From: Clostridia bacterium | Lineage (GTDB): Bacteria > Bacillota_A > Clostridia > Christensenellales > Aristaeellaceae | NCBI GenBank assembly: GCA_017518705.1 | Contig: JAFWUC010000035.1 | Coordinates: forward strand, 1-22,617 | Length of the DNA stretch: 22,617 nucleotides | Direction: 5' to 3' | Part shown: in pieces, positions 1-6,931 of the stretch | How the letters are laid out: every line of letters starts with the position of its first letter | Numbering within the stretch: the first letter of the stretch is position 1 | The notes under the pieces: model-generated | Told to the model about the DNA's origin: nothing | Database searches by the model: none | Seen by the model: the letters and a program-made list of their open reading frames with translations, nothing else | Translations under genes and position numbers: made by a program

Positions 1-349
1 CGCTTTCGCTGCCGGCGAAGTGCGCTTCAAGGATCAGCCGGGGCGAACCGGTGAAATTGGAACCGTATACGTTTATCAGGGATTCCAGTTCCATAAAGTC
101 GTATACGGCATAACCGCACAGCTTTATGTCCGCGCCGACCACGCCGCCGCGGATCAGCTTGAGACCCAGGGTGCCGACGCCTTCGGGATCCGTCTCGCAG
201 TAGAGCTCAACGCCTTCCAACTCGCCGTCGCTGTCCAGGTCGATGTAGATGATGTCGTCTTCAAGCTTGAAATAGGGCATGTCCGCGAACGCCGGCGCGA
301 GGCAGATGAGCATCACGCAGGCGAGCAGAAGCGCGAGAACTTTTTTCAT
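1..349 (-). CDS. Small secreted protein, partial (C-terminus beyond window)
   Basis: This reading frame runs from an ATG at 349 leftward off the window edge, so 116 codons are visible and the C-terminus is missing. Residues 1-22 form a clear signal peptide: Lys-Lys start, a leucine/alanine-rich core and an AFA cleavage-like site. The mature part begins DMPYFKLEDD and contains a DLDSDGELE stretch (residues 37-45) that resembles an Asp-rich calcium-binding loop of the FG-GAP or dockerin kind. I recognise no family. Its start codon overlaps the stop of the upstream secreted-protein gene (TAATG), so the two are probably translationally coupled and transcribed from the promoter at 1142-1170. Export is well supported; the function is unknown. 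Confidence 0.7.
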   Translation of the reverse strand, partial: MKKVLALLLACVMLICLAPAFADMPYFKLEDDIIYIDLDSDGELEGVELYCETDPEGVGTLGLKLIRGGVVGADIKLCGYAVYDFMELESLINVYGSNFTGSPRLILEAHFAGSES

Positions 350-1113
350 TATTCAGCCTCCTTTTCAAAGCGAAGCACCATGGCGCCCGCGAAGTCGAAT
401 ATGTACGCCCCGTCTTTGTATTCGAACACGTAATCGTCCCCGCCATAACGCACTGTCACCAGCTCGCCGCCGTTTTCGGCGGTGTAGGGGGCGTTATTGA
501 TGGGGGCGTCGCTCAGCACCAGGTCAGCGGTCATGTCTTCGCGGAATATGACCGAGTACGCGCCGCCCAGGTTCTCGGCGCCCATTTCAACGCCGTTCAT
601 GGTGAAGCTTACCGCTACGAATTTCACGCCGGCGTCCCTGGCGGGAGTGGGCGCGGGAGTCGGTTCGGGAGTCGGCTCAGGCGTAGGTTCGGGCGTTGGC
701 TCGGGAGTAGGTTCAGGAGTCGGCTCAGGAGTAGGTTCGGGAGTCGGCTCAGGAGTAGGTTCAGGAGTTGGCTCGGGTGTGGGTTCGGGCGTCGGCTCAG
801 GAGTGGGTTCAGGAGTTGGCTCGGGTGTCGGTTCGGGCGTGGGTTCCGGCGCAGGTTTCTGCGCCTGTTCGAACATGGCGCGCAGCACTCCCGCAATGAA
901 GCTGTCCGGGCCCAACTGACCGGTGACGATGATCTCTGTGGGGCCGTCCGCGCCGCCTATGATGCCCACGCTCGGATCGACATCTGAAGGGGCGGCCTTT
1001 TCACCTGAGGATATGACGGCATTCAGCACGTTGGAGAGGAAATTGCCTTCCCCGAACGCGCACAGGTTTGCGGTGAGCGCCAGGATAAGCAGGAATACAA
1101 TGCCTTTTTTCAT
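349..1113 (-). CDS. Secreted PEPT-repeat protein with OadB-like GGADGPT motif
   Basis: The 254-residue protein has four parts. Residues 1-22 are a signal peptide. Residues 49-67 hold [10 protein letters not shown] plus flanks, matching the Na+-binding segment of OadB. Residues 89-152 are 16 perfect PEPT tetrapeptides, a proline-rich spacer typical of cell-wall or extracellular linkers. Residues 160-254 look like a small beta-rich domain (alternating hydrophobic strands, ending [10 protein letters not shown]), reminiscent of lipocalin-like domains in clostridial exported proteins. The ribosome site is AAAGGGG upstream of the ATG at 1113. No transmembrane helix other than the signal peptide is evident, so this is not itself a pump. 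The stop overlaps the start of the next secreted-protein gene. The function is unknown. The C-terminal domain assignment is by appearance only. Confidence 0.8.
   Translation of the reverse strand: MKKGIVFLLILALTANLCAFGEGNFLSNVLNAVISSGEKAAPSDVDPSVGIIGGADGPTEIIVTGQLGPDSFIAGVLRAMFEQAQKPAPEPTPEPTPEPTPEPTPEPTPEPTPEPTPEPTPEPTPEPTPEPTPEPTPEPTPEPTPEPTPEPTPAPTPARDAGVKFVAVSFTMNGVEMGAENLGGAYSVIFREDMTADLVLSDAPINNAPYTAENGGELVTVRYGGDDYVFEYKDGAYIFDFAGAMVLRFEKEAE
658..849 (-). repeat. 16 tandem 12-nt units encoding PEPT
   Basis: Sixteen consecutive 12-nt units encode the PEPT tetrapeptide in frame within the secreted protein, followed by one PAPT unit. Third positions vary between units, so the array is degenerate at DNA level but exact at protein level, which argues for selection on the spacer. 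Such an array may vary in copy number between strains. Confidence 0.95.
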
Positions 1114-1141
1114 ACGATTGCCCCTTTCTCATGCTGACAGG

Positions 1142-1170
1142 ATTTTAACACGGTTTTTAATCAAAGTCAA
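1142..1170 (-). promoter_or_regulatory. Sigma-A-type promoter for the two secreted-protein genes
   Basis: On the minus strand TTGACT (1170-1165) is followed by a 17-nt spacer and TAAAAT (1147-1142), each one base from consensus. The expected start site near 1135 leaves a short leader before the ribosome site and the ATG at 1113. The -35 hexamer overlaps the TGA stop of the preceding DUF4965-family gene. No terminator is visible between the two, so read-through is also possible. Confidence 0.6.
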
Positions 1171-3101
1171 TTTTCCCAGGAGCAGATGAAGGGCATATAC
1201 AGGCCGCCCTGCACGCTGCGCGCGATAAACTGCTCGTGCTTGCCGGTCACGGTATCGTACCAGTCGCTGAAGGCTACCCGGTCCGGCGTCTCCTTAAGAT
1301 AGCGGGCGACGCGGGATATGACGGCGTTTCTGACCTCGCTGTCGGGAGACATGGCGGCGGTCCAGAGTTCCCAGTCGCTCTTGGTGTAGGTCTTGCGGTT
1401 GTCCAGGGGCAGACCGTAGTCGTTCATATGCTTAAGATAGGACTCGGATTCCGCAAGATAGAATTCCTTCGGGAACAGGCCGAGTTTGAGCGCCCTGTCC
1501 CAGGCCAGGTTATACTTCATGCTCCAGCCCTGACCGTCGAATGTGAGAGGAGTGCCTTCGCCGCCAGAGCAGCGCTTAAGCCAGCTGTCCGCCATCCCGC
1601 GGGCTTTGCCGATATAGAAGGAACCGTCCTCGCCCCAATTGTCCAGCAGCCTGCCGTAGCACATGACGCCCACCATGGCCTTTGCGGCCAGATTCACGTT
1701 GTGGGCGAGATGGCCTGCAAAGTCGTCCGTGCACAGCTGTTCGCCTGGATCTTCGCCGTACTCCACCAGGTATTTGACCCACTTTTCCAGCGTGTCCCGG
1801 TTTTGTGCGGCAAGGCTGCCGTCTGCGCCGAAATAAGAGGCGGCGTAGAGCATGATTATCATGTTGGCGCTCTCTTCGACGGGCATCTGCCCCCTCAGGT
1901 TGTAGCGGGGAGGCTGGGCGGGCATAAGATAGAAGGGCGGCTGGTGCAGGGGACGGCGGCCGACGCTCAGCGTTCCGTCGCAGCCGTACACCTGCCCGTT
2001 CACTATGGGGTACCTGCCCACGTCGTGAGGCGCGAAATCGTAGGTCCACACGGGCATAAGGGCGAACCTCAGCACGGGACGGCACATGGCGCTGACCAGT
2101 TCGGGGCAGAATTTCAGGAACAGGGGAGTGGAAGGATAACTCACGTCCACAGTGCCTGCGCAGCCGTTGGAGTTGTTCTCCTTGCTGATAAAGCACATTT
2201 CGCCGTTTTCGTCCGGGAACAGCTTGTGGGCCGCCCACACGTGCCGCCAAGAGGCGGACACTATCAGCGCGTAGTCCTCGCCGCCGATCCTGCGGGCCTC
2301 ATCAAGCAGCTTTTCGTCCCAGCAGGCACAGGCGGCGAGCAGACTGTCGAACTGGTCCAGCGTCTCCAGCATGGCGGAGACGAAATCCTTGCCGTTTCTG
2401 GCGTACCAGGCCTTGCGCGGATTGCCGTAATACAGGATGGAGGCTATGTCGTCGTAGCCCATAAGCAGCTTGAATACGCTCGGCGCGCTGCCGACCGTGC
2501 CGCGCACCTTGCAGCACAGCTTCTCGCCGTCATAGTTCAGTTCGCCGCAGGGCGCGCCCAGGTACAGATATCCCCAGTCGATGGTGACGCCGTCGCCGGA
2601 ATGGCACAGTATCTTCTGCGAAAGCTGGCCTATGCTCATCATGCTCAGCTCCGGGTAGGGCATGGGATACATGCCTATCTCGGGTTTTTCGTCGCCGCGC
2701 CAGCAAAAGCGGTCGCTGGCTTCCAGCGTAAGGCCGACTTCGTGGGCTTTGCCGTCCAGTGAGCAGGCCTCCGCCCTGATAAGGCTGATGGGCGTGGAAG
2801 CCCTGTCCAGGTCGTCCGGCAGCAGGGGAGACGTGAAGGACAGCCTGAGGCGGACATTAGCGGTCTCAAACCCGAACCGGGTGGACAGGGGAGTGACTTC
2901 CATCTCGGAATACTCCAGCGCGGGCGCTTCGCCCGTGCCCAGCAGGCGGTATGTGATCCCGTCTACGTCAAGCAGGATAAAAACAGGCAGCTCGCTTCTG
3001 CACCAGTGGGCGGTGTTCACCTGAGTGAGGCTGTCGTCGGGCATCCAGACGGAGAAATACGGGTCGTGCACCATGAGCGGTACGGCAGGAAGTCTGGTCA
3101 T
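1167..3101 (-). CDS. GtaA/DUF4965-family (six-hairpin) protein, predicted cytoplasmic
   Basis: The 644-residue protein has the domain order of the GtaA (so-called glutaminase A) family. A DUF4964-like start (PLMVHDPYFSVW, residues 9-20) is followed by a DUF5127-like beta region to about 265. A DUF4965-like segment at about 275-440 includes ASWRHVWAAHK (283-293), SKENNSNGC (306-314) and FAPHDVGRYP (356-365). A C-terminal DUF1793-like alpha-toroid starts with MPVEES (406-411). The ATG at 3101 is chosen because GGAGG lies just upstream; the frame stays open to 3359 only by overlapping the oadA-like gene. There is no signal peptide, unlike many family members. The glutaminase name comes from fungal and Bacillus proteins and may not give the true substrate; the fold suggests a glycosidase-like enzyme. 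A TATAAT lies at 3170-3165 but without a recognisable -35. Confidence 0.85.
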   Translation of the reverse strand: MTRLPAVPLMVHDPYFSVWMPDDSLTQVNTAHWCRSELPVFILLDVDGITYRLLGTGEAPALEYSEMEVTPLSTRFGFETANVRLRLSFTSPLLPDDLDRASTPISLIRAEACSLDGKAHEVGLTLEASDRFCWRGDEKPEIGMYPMPYPELSMMSIGQLSQKILCHSGDGVTIDWGYLYLGAPCGELNYDGEKLCCKVRGTVGSAPSVFKLLMGYDDIASILYYGNPRKAWYARNGKDFVSAMLETLDQFDSLLAACACWDEKLLDEARRIGGEDYALIVSASWRHVWAAHKLFPDENGEMCFISKENNSNGCAGTVDVSYPSTPLFLKFCPELVSAMCRPVLRFALMPVWTYDFAPHDVGRYPIVNGQVYGCDGTLSVGRRPLHQPPFYLMPAQPPRYNLRGQMPVEESANMIIMLYAASYFGADGSLAAQNRDTLEKWVKYLVEYGEDPGEQLCTDDFAGHLAHNVNLAAKAMVGVMCYGRLLDNWGEDGSFYIGKARGMADSWLKRCSGGEGTPLTFDGQGWSMKYNLAWDRALKLGLFPKEFYLAESESYLKHMNDYGLPLDNRKTYTKSDWELWTAAMSPDSEVRNAVISRVARYLKETPDRVAFSDWYDTVTGKHEQFIARSVQGGLYMPFICSWEN

Positions 3102-3174
3102 ATCGAACCTCCGATATATAATATAGAGGGCTGTGCCGGAAAGGTAAGCCCTGTGCGATCCGAAATTATAAAAA

Positions 3175-3201
3175 TGGCGGGGGAACACACTTCCCCCGCC
3201 A
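3175..3201 (-). terminator. Rho-independent terminator of the decarboxylase operon
   Basis: A perfect 10-bp GC-rich stem (GGCGGGGGAA, 5-nt loop, TTCCCCCGCC), extended by one A-T pair, is followed on the minus strand by ATTTTTAT. It lies just beyond the stop of the oadA-like gene and separates that operon from the DUF4965-family gene. Confidence 0.88.
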
Positions 3202-3208
3202 ATATCCG

Positions 3209-4612
3209 TTATACCGGCATTACGTTGTTTTCCTTGTCCAGCACGCTGGTGTCGAGCTTGAGCTGCTCGGCCTGGCGGTACTCGAAGAACTTGGGCGCGA
3301 CCTGCGGGAACAGGGCGTAGGACAGCACGTCCTCTTCCTGGGTGTACCACTTGGCGCACTCCTTGCGGTACTTCTCAAGCTCCGGTCCGATCAGGTCGGC
3401 GGGACGGCAGGTGATCACCTTGTCGTCGCCGATGACCTTGCGGCGCACTTCCTCGTTCACGGGAGCGGGCAGCTGGCCGTATTCGCCGCGCATGAGGCCC
3501 TGGCTCTCCTTGGGGTTCATCTTGTAGCGCTCGCCGCAGATGACGTTCATGACCGCCTGGGTGCCCACAATCTGGCTGGTGGGAGTTACCAGCGGGGGAT
3601 AGCCGAAGTCCTTGCGGACCCGCGGCACCTCGGCCAGCACTTCGTCCAGCTTGTCGCTCTTGCCGGCGTCCTTAAGCTGCTTGATCAGGTTGGACAGCAT
3701 TCCGCCGGGCACCTGGTACTGCAGGGTCTTGACGTTGACGTTCAGCACCTTGGGGTCGAGTATGCCCTGGGCTTTGAGCTTGTCGGCTACCTTGCGGAAA
3801 TGCTCGGTGGCCTTGGTGAGCTCGTTAAGGTCGATGCCCGTGTCGTACTCGGTGCCCTGTAGGGTGGCGATCAGGCTCTCGGTGGCGGGCTGGGAAGTGC
3901 CGTTGGCGAGGGGAGACAGCGCGGTGTCCACGATGTCCACGCCCGCCTCGATGGCCTTCAAGTTGACCATGTCGCCGGTGCCGGTGGTGTTGTGGGTGTG
4001 CAGGTGCACGAGAGTTTCGGGCTTCAGGGCCTGCTTTAATTTCTTTACCAGGCTGTAAGCTGCGTAGGGCAGAAGCAGGTTCGCCATGTCTTTGATGCAG
4101 ATGTTCTGCGCGCCCATCTTCTCGAACTCCAGCGCCTTCTCGACGAAGTACTCCTCGGAGTGCACGGGGGAGATGGTGTAGCTCATGGCAACTTCGCAGA
4201 TGCCGCCGTATTTATTGGTGGCGTCGATGGCCTGCTTTAAGTTTCTGGGGTCGTTCAGGGCGTCGAATATGCGGATAACGTCGATGCCGTTTTTGATGGA
4301 CAGGCGCACGAACTCGTCCACCACGTCGTCCGCGTAATGCTTGTAGCCCAGAATGTTCTGGCCCCTGAACAGCATCTGCAGTTTGGTTTTGGGCAGCGCC
4401 TCTTTAAGTTTCCTGAGGCGCACCCAGGGATCCTCGTTAAGGAACCTGAGGCAGCTGTCAAAGGTCGCGCCGCCCCAGCACTCCAGGGAATAGAAGCCGG
4501 CGTTGTCCAGTATGGAGCAGGCGGGGAGCATGTCCTCGGTGCGCATGCGGGTGGCCGCCTGAGACTGGTGCGCGTCCCTTAAAATGGTATCGGTTATCAT
4601 TACCTTTCCCAT
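3209..4612 (-). CDS. oadA: Oxaloacetate decarboxylase alpha / pyruvate carboxyltransferase (5S-like), lacks biotin domain
   Basis: The 467-residue protein is the carboxyltransferase part of the OadA / pyruvate carboxylase B / transcarboxylase 5S family. It moves a carboxyl group between oxaloacetate (or pyruvate) and biotin. The TIM barrel starts with DTILRDAHQS (residues 8-17), whose D13 is a metal ligand. It continues with the IKDMAN segment, whose K174 is the expected carboxylated lysine, and HLHTHN with metal ligands H205 and H207. The conserved C-terminal PYC/OADA domain contains YQVPGGMLSNL (299-309). Klebsiella OadA (about 596 residues) ends in a biotin domain; here that domain is absent and is supplied by the separate carrier gene upstream. 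AGGAGG precedes the ATG. It is the last gene of the operon, 38 nt after oadB. Whether it runs as a decarboxylase or as half of a transcarboxylase cannot be told from sequence. Confidence 0.93.
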   Translation of the reverse strand: MGKVMITDTILRDAHQSQAATRMRTEDMLPACSILDNAGFYSLECWGGATFDSCLRFLNEDPWVRLRKLKEALPKTKLQMLFRGQNILGYKHYADDVVDEFVRLSIKNGIDVIRIFDALNDPRNLKQAIDATNKYGGICEVAMSYTISPVHSEEYFVEKALEFEKMGAQNICIKDMANLLLPYAAYSLVKKLKQALKPETLVHLHTHNTTGTGDMVNLKAIEAGVDIVDTALSPLANGTSQPATESLIATLQGTEYDTGIDLNELTKATEHFRKVADKLKAQGILDPKVLNVNVKTLQYQVPGGMLSNLIKQLKDAGKSDKLDEVLAEVPRVRKDFGYPPLVTPTSQIVGTQAVMNVICGERYKMNPKESQGLMRGEYGQLPAPVNEEVRRKVIGDDKVITCRPADLIGPELEKYRKECAKWYTQEEDVLSYALFPQVAPKFFEYRQAEQLKLDTSVLDKENNVMPV

Positions 4613-4650
4613 AATTGTTTCCTCCTAAGAAATACCGTCAGAAAATAGCA

Positions 4651-6114
4651 TCAGCCGAACAGGGCGATCATGACGCCCGCCGCGACCGCAGAACCGATGA
4701 CGCCGGCCACGTTGGGACCCATGGCGTTCATCAGCAGGAAGTTGCCGGGATCGTACTCCTGGCCCACCTTGTTGGACACGCGCGCCGCCATAGGCACGGC
4801 GGACACGCCCGCGGAACCGATGAGGGGGTTGATCTTGCCGCCGGAGAGCTTGTTCATGAGCTTGGCCAGCAGGACGCCGCCCGCGGTGCCGCAGCCAAAG
4901 GCGAACACGCCCATGAGCACGATCAGCACGGTCCTGACCGTAAGGAATTCGCTGCCCATAGTGGTGGCGCCGACAGTCAGGCCCAGGAACACGGTGACTA
5001 TGTTGATAAGCTCGTTCTGTACGGTCTTGTTAAGACGCTCGGTGACGCCGGAGACCCTGAGCAGGTTGCCGAACATCAGGCAGCCGATCAGCGTTGCCGC
5101 GTCGGGCAGGAGCAGGGACACAATGATCGTGACCAGGATCGGGAATATGACCAGCTCGGTCTTGGACACGGGACGCAGCTGCTCCATGCGGATCTTGCGT
5201 TCCTTTTCGGTGGTGAGCGCCTTCATGATGGGGGGCTGGATGACCGGGACCAGCGCCATGTAGCTGTACGCAGCCACCGCGATGGGGCCCAGCAGGCTGG
5301 GAGCCAGCTTGGTGGTGACGAAAATGGCGGTAGGACCGTCGGCGCCGCCGATGATGCCGATCGCGCCGGCTTCGGCCGCGCTGAACTGGCCGGTCAGCTT
5401 GGCGATGATGAAGGTGATGAATATGCCCAGCTGCGCCGCGGCGCCCAGAAGCAGGCTCTTGGGGTCGGCGATCAGGGGGGCGAAGTCGGTCATCGCGCCT
5501 ACGCCCATGAAGATGAGGGGCGGGTAGATGCCCAGGTTGACGCCCTTGTACAGGTAGTACAGCAGTCCGCCGTTGGAGGTCTGGATGGAGTACTGCATCA
5601 GCCCGGTGGTTTCATTTAAGCGCATGACCACGTCGGAAGAATGCTTTCCGAGGTTGCTCGCCGCGGCGGCGGCTTCTTCCAGGCTGTTGTAGAAGGTGTA
5701 TACCGGGTCGGTATGGGAGCCGAGTCCCGCCAGGGGCAGGTTGGCAAGCAGCATGCCGAAGGCGATGGGCAAAAGCAGCAGGGGCTCGAACTGCTTGACT
5801 ATGGCCAGGTACAAAAGCAGGCAGGCGATGGCTATCATGACGTATTCCCGCCAGGTGCCGCCCGCGAAAGCGGTGGACTTGGCGATGGTCTTAATGCCGT
5901 CCCAGATGTTGATCTCGGGGTCGCCGTCGGCGTTCAGCTCCTTGACCTCTTCGGTCTGAGCCGTCGTTTCCACCGGAACCTGCTGGGTGGTTATGGTCTC
6001 AATGCTCGCGGAAGAGGTGTCAAGCTGCCCCTCCGCGAAGCTGAAGCCCGCCCACACTATCAGGCAGATCAGTGCCGTTATAAAGCACCGATTGCGGAAT
6101 TTCTTTCTGTTCAT
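4651..6114 (-). CDS. oadB: Na+-translocating decarboxylase beta subunit (OadB/MmdB/GcdB)
   Basis: This is the multi-spanning membrane subunit that decarboxylates carboxybiotin and exports Na+. At 487 residues it is about 54 longer than Klebsiella OadB. With a constant offset of 56 the known functional residues all line up: D259 (Asp203, in GGADGPT), Y285 (Tyr229), N429 (Asn373), G433 (Gly377), S438 (Ser382) and R445 (Arg389). These Klebsiella numbers are from memory of mutagenesis work. The extra N-terminus is a signal-like hydrophobic segment (11-27, ending FSFAEG) followed by a Thr/Glu/Val-rich linker to about residue 70 that would lie outside the cell. The gene follows the biotin carrier by 18 nt, as expected for a stoichiometric complex. 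Confidence 0.95.
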   Translation of the reverse strand: MNRKKFRNRCFITALICLIVWAGFSFAEGQLDTSSASIETITTQQVPVETTAQTEEVKELNADGDPEINIWDGIKTIAKSTAFAGGTWREYVMIAIACLLLYLAIVKQFEPLLLLPIAFGMLLANLPLAGLGSHTDPVYTFYNSLEEAAAAASNLGKHSSDVVMRLNETTGLMQYSIQTSNGGLLYYLYKGVNLGIYPPLIFMGVGAMTDFAPLIADPKSLLLGAAAQLGIFITFIIAKLTGQFSAAEAGAIGIIGGADGPTAIFVTTKLAPSLLGPIAVAAYSYMALVPVIQPPIMKALTTEKERKIRMEQLRPVSKTELVIFPILVTIIVSLLLPDAATLIGCLMFGNLLRVSGVTERLNKTVQNELINIVTVFLGLTVGATTMGSEFLTVRTVLIVLMGVFAFGCGTAGGVLLAKLMNKLSGGKINPLIGSAGVSAVPMAARVSNKVGQEYDPGNFLLMNAMGPNVAGVIGSAVAAGVMIALFG

Positions 6115-6132
6115 TCTGCTTCTCCCGCCGGA

Positions 6133-6510
6133 TTATTTGAGGCTTATCAGCAGGTCGCCGGTGTTGACGCTCTGGCCCTTGGTCACGGCTATGGAAGCTA
6201 CCACGCCGTCCTGGGGAGCCTTGATCTCGTTTTCCATCTTCATGGCTTCGAGGATGAGCAGATTGTCGCCCTTCTTCACGGCCTGGCCCACAGTCACCTT
6301 AACGGCGTTGATGTTGCCGGGCATGGGGGCGTTCACGCTTACGCTGCCGGCGGGGGCGGCGGCGGGAGCGGCCTTGGGAGCGGGCGCCGCTTTGGGAGCG
6401 GGAGCCGCGGCGGCGGGTGCGCTTACGGCGGGAGCGGTCTGGCCCACGCCAACTTCTTCAACCTCGACTTCGTAGCTGTTGCCGTTTACGTTTATGATGA
6501 ACTTACGCAT
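6133..6510 (-). CDS. mmdC: Biotin carboxyl carrier subunit (1.3S / GcdC / MmdC type)
   Basis: The 125-residue protein has a short beta N-terminus (1-20) and a flexible Ala/Pro/Lys linker (about 25-55) containing a doubled APAPKAAPAPKAAP stretch. A biotinyl domain follows (56-125) with the canonical EAMKMEN motif, so K91 is the biotinylated lysine. It ferries the carboxyl group from the carboxyltransferases to OadB. It is the only biotin carrier in the operon, and the oadA-like subunit lacks a fused one, so both carboxyltransferases must use it or a carrier encoded elsewhere. GGAGG stands upstream of the ATG. The spacing to the neighbours is 18 nt on each side. Confidence 0.95.
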   Translation of the reverse strand: MRKFIINVNGNSYEVEVEEVGVGQTAPAVSAPAAAAPAPKAAPAPKAAPAAAPAGSVSVNAPMPGNINAVKVTVGQAVKKGDNLLILEAMKMENEIKAPQDGVVASIAVTKGQSVNTGDLLISLK

Positions 6511-6528
6511 TGTTGGATCCTCCGATTA

Positions 6529-6918
6529 TCAGAATTTGAAGATTTGTTCGGTGCGGGCGGCGTTCTTCCAGCCGTTCACGCGTTTGACTGACTTGATCTT
6601 AACCGGCGCGGCGCTGCCGAGGAAAGCGGCAACGGCGGCGGAGATGACCGCTATGAGCTCCGTGTCGTCCCCTTCGGGGGCTTCGGGTTCAGGCTCGGCG
6701 ATCTGCTCTGCGGGAGCAGCCTGGGCGGCTTTCTGAGCGGCCTTTTCGGCGGCTATGCGCTCCTGCTCAGCTTTTTTCGCCTTCTTTTTCTGTATGCCGT
6801 TGAATATGGCGGCCATGAGCTTAAGGCACAGGATGATGATTATCAGCCCCGTAAACACGATGAGCAGGCCGATGACCATCGCTTTCCCGCCGTAGCCCAG
6901 CTTATCCAAAAAACTCAT
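6529..6918 (-). CDS. oadG: Decarboxylase gamma/delta subunit (OadG/MmdD family)
   Basis: The 129-residue protein has one N-terminal transmembrane helix (about 13-38), then a Lys/Ala/Glu-rich, probably coiled linker (44-85). A short C-terminal alpha segment (86-102, with ELIAVISAAVAAFLG) and a basic tail follow. This is the OadG/MmdD layout, in which the helix anchors the complex to the beta subunit and the tail binds the carboxyltransferase. The ELIAVISAAVAAF segment followed by a WK-containing tail is common in clostridial glutaconyl- and methylmalonyl-CoA decarboxylase delta subunits. The gene starts 13 nt after mmdA, with AGGGGGG as ribosome site. Confidence 0.85.
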   Translation of the reverse strand: MSFLDKLGYGGKAMVIGLLIVFTGLIIIILCLKLMAAIFNGIQKKKAKKAEQERIAAEKAAQKAAQAAPAEQIAEPEPEAPEGDDTELIAVISAAVAAFLGSAAPVKIKSVKRVNGWKNAARTEQIFKF

Positions 6919-6931
6919 ACGTGACCCCCCT

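Noticed and set aside
658..849. Possible CRISPR-like repeat array
   Set aside because: The units are contiguous 12-nt codon repeats in frame with no unique spacers.
497..919. Plus-strand frame encoding a (GVGS)n repeat protein
   Set aside because: It is the antisense image of the PEPT repeat in the secreted protein; no ribosome site or non-repeat domain supports it.
1236..2762. Long plus-strand open frame of 508 codons
   Set aside because: It lies wholly antisense to the DUF4965-family gene, which has recognisable domains; long antisense frames are expected at this GC content.
3118..3170. Candidate promoters for the DUF4965-family gene (TATTAT at 3123-3118, TATAAT at 3170-3165 on the minus strand)
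   Set aside because: The first would place the start site inside the ribosome site; the second lies in the terminator tail and has no recognisable -35. Neither is good enough to annotate.
3102..3359. N-terminal extension of the DUF4965-family reading frame to 730 residues
   Set aside because: It would overlap the end of the oadA-like gene and its terminator, has low-complexity Arg/Ala-rich composition and no ribosome site, while the ATG at 3101 has GGAGG and begins at the conserved family start.
658..5361. Recent duplication of the oadB segment into the secreted-protein gene
   Set aside because: The ten shared residues use different codons at five positions and the flanking DNA is unrelated, so a recent DNA copy is not supported.
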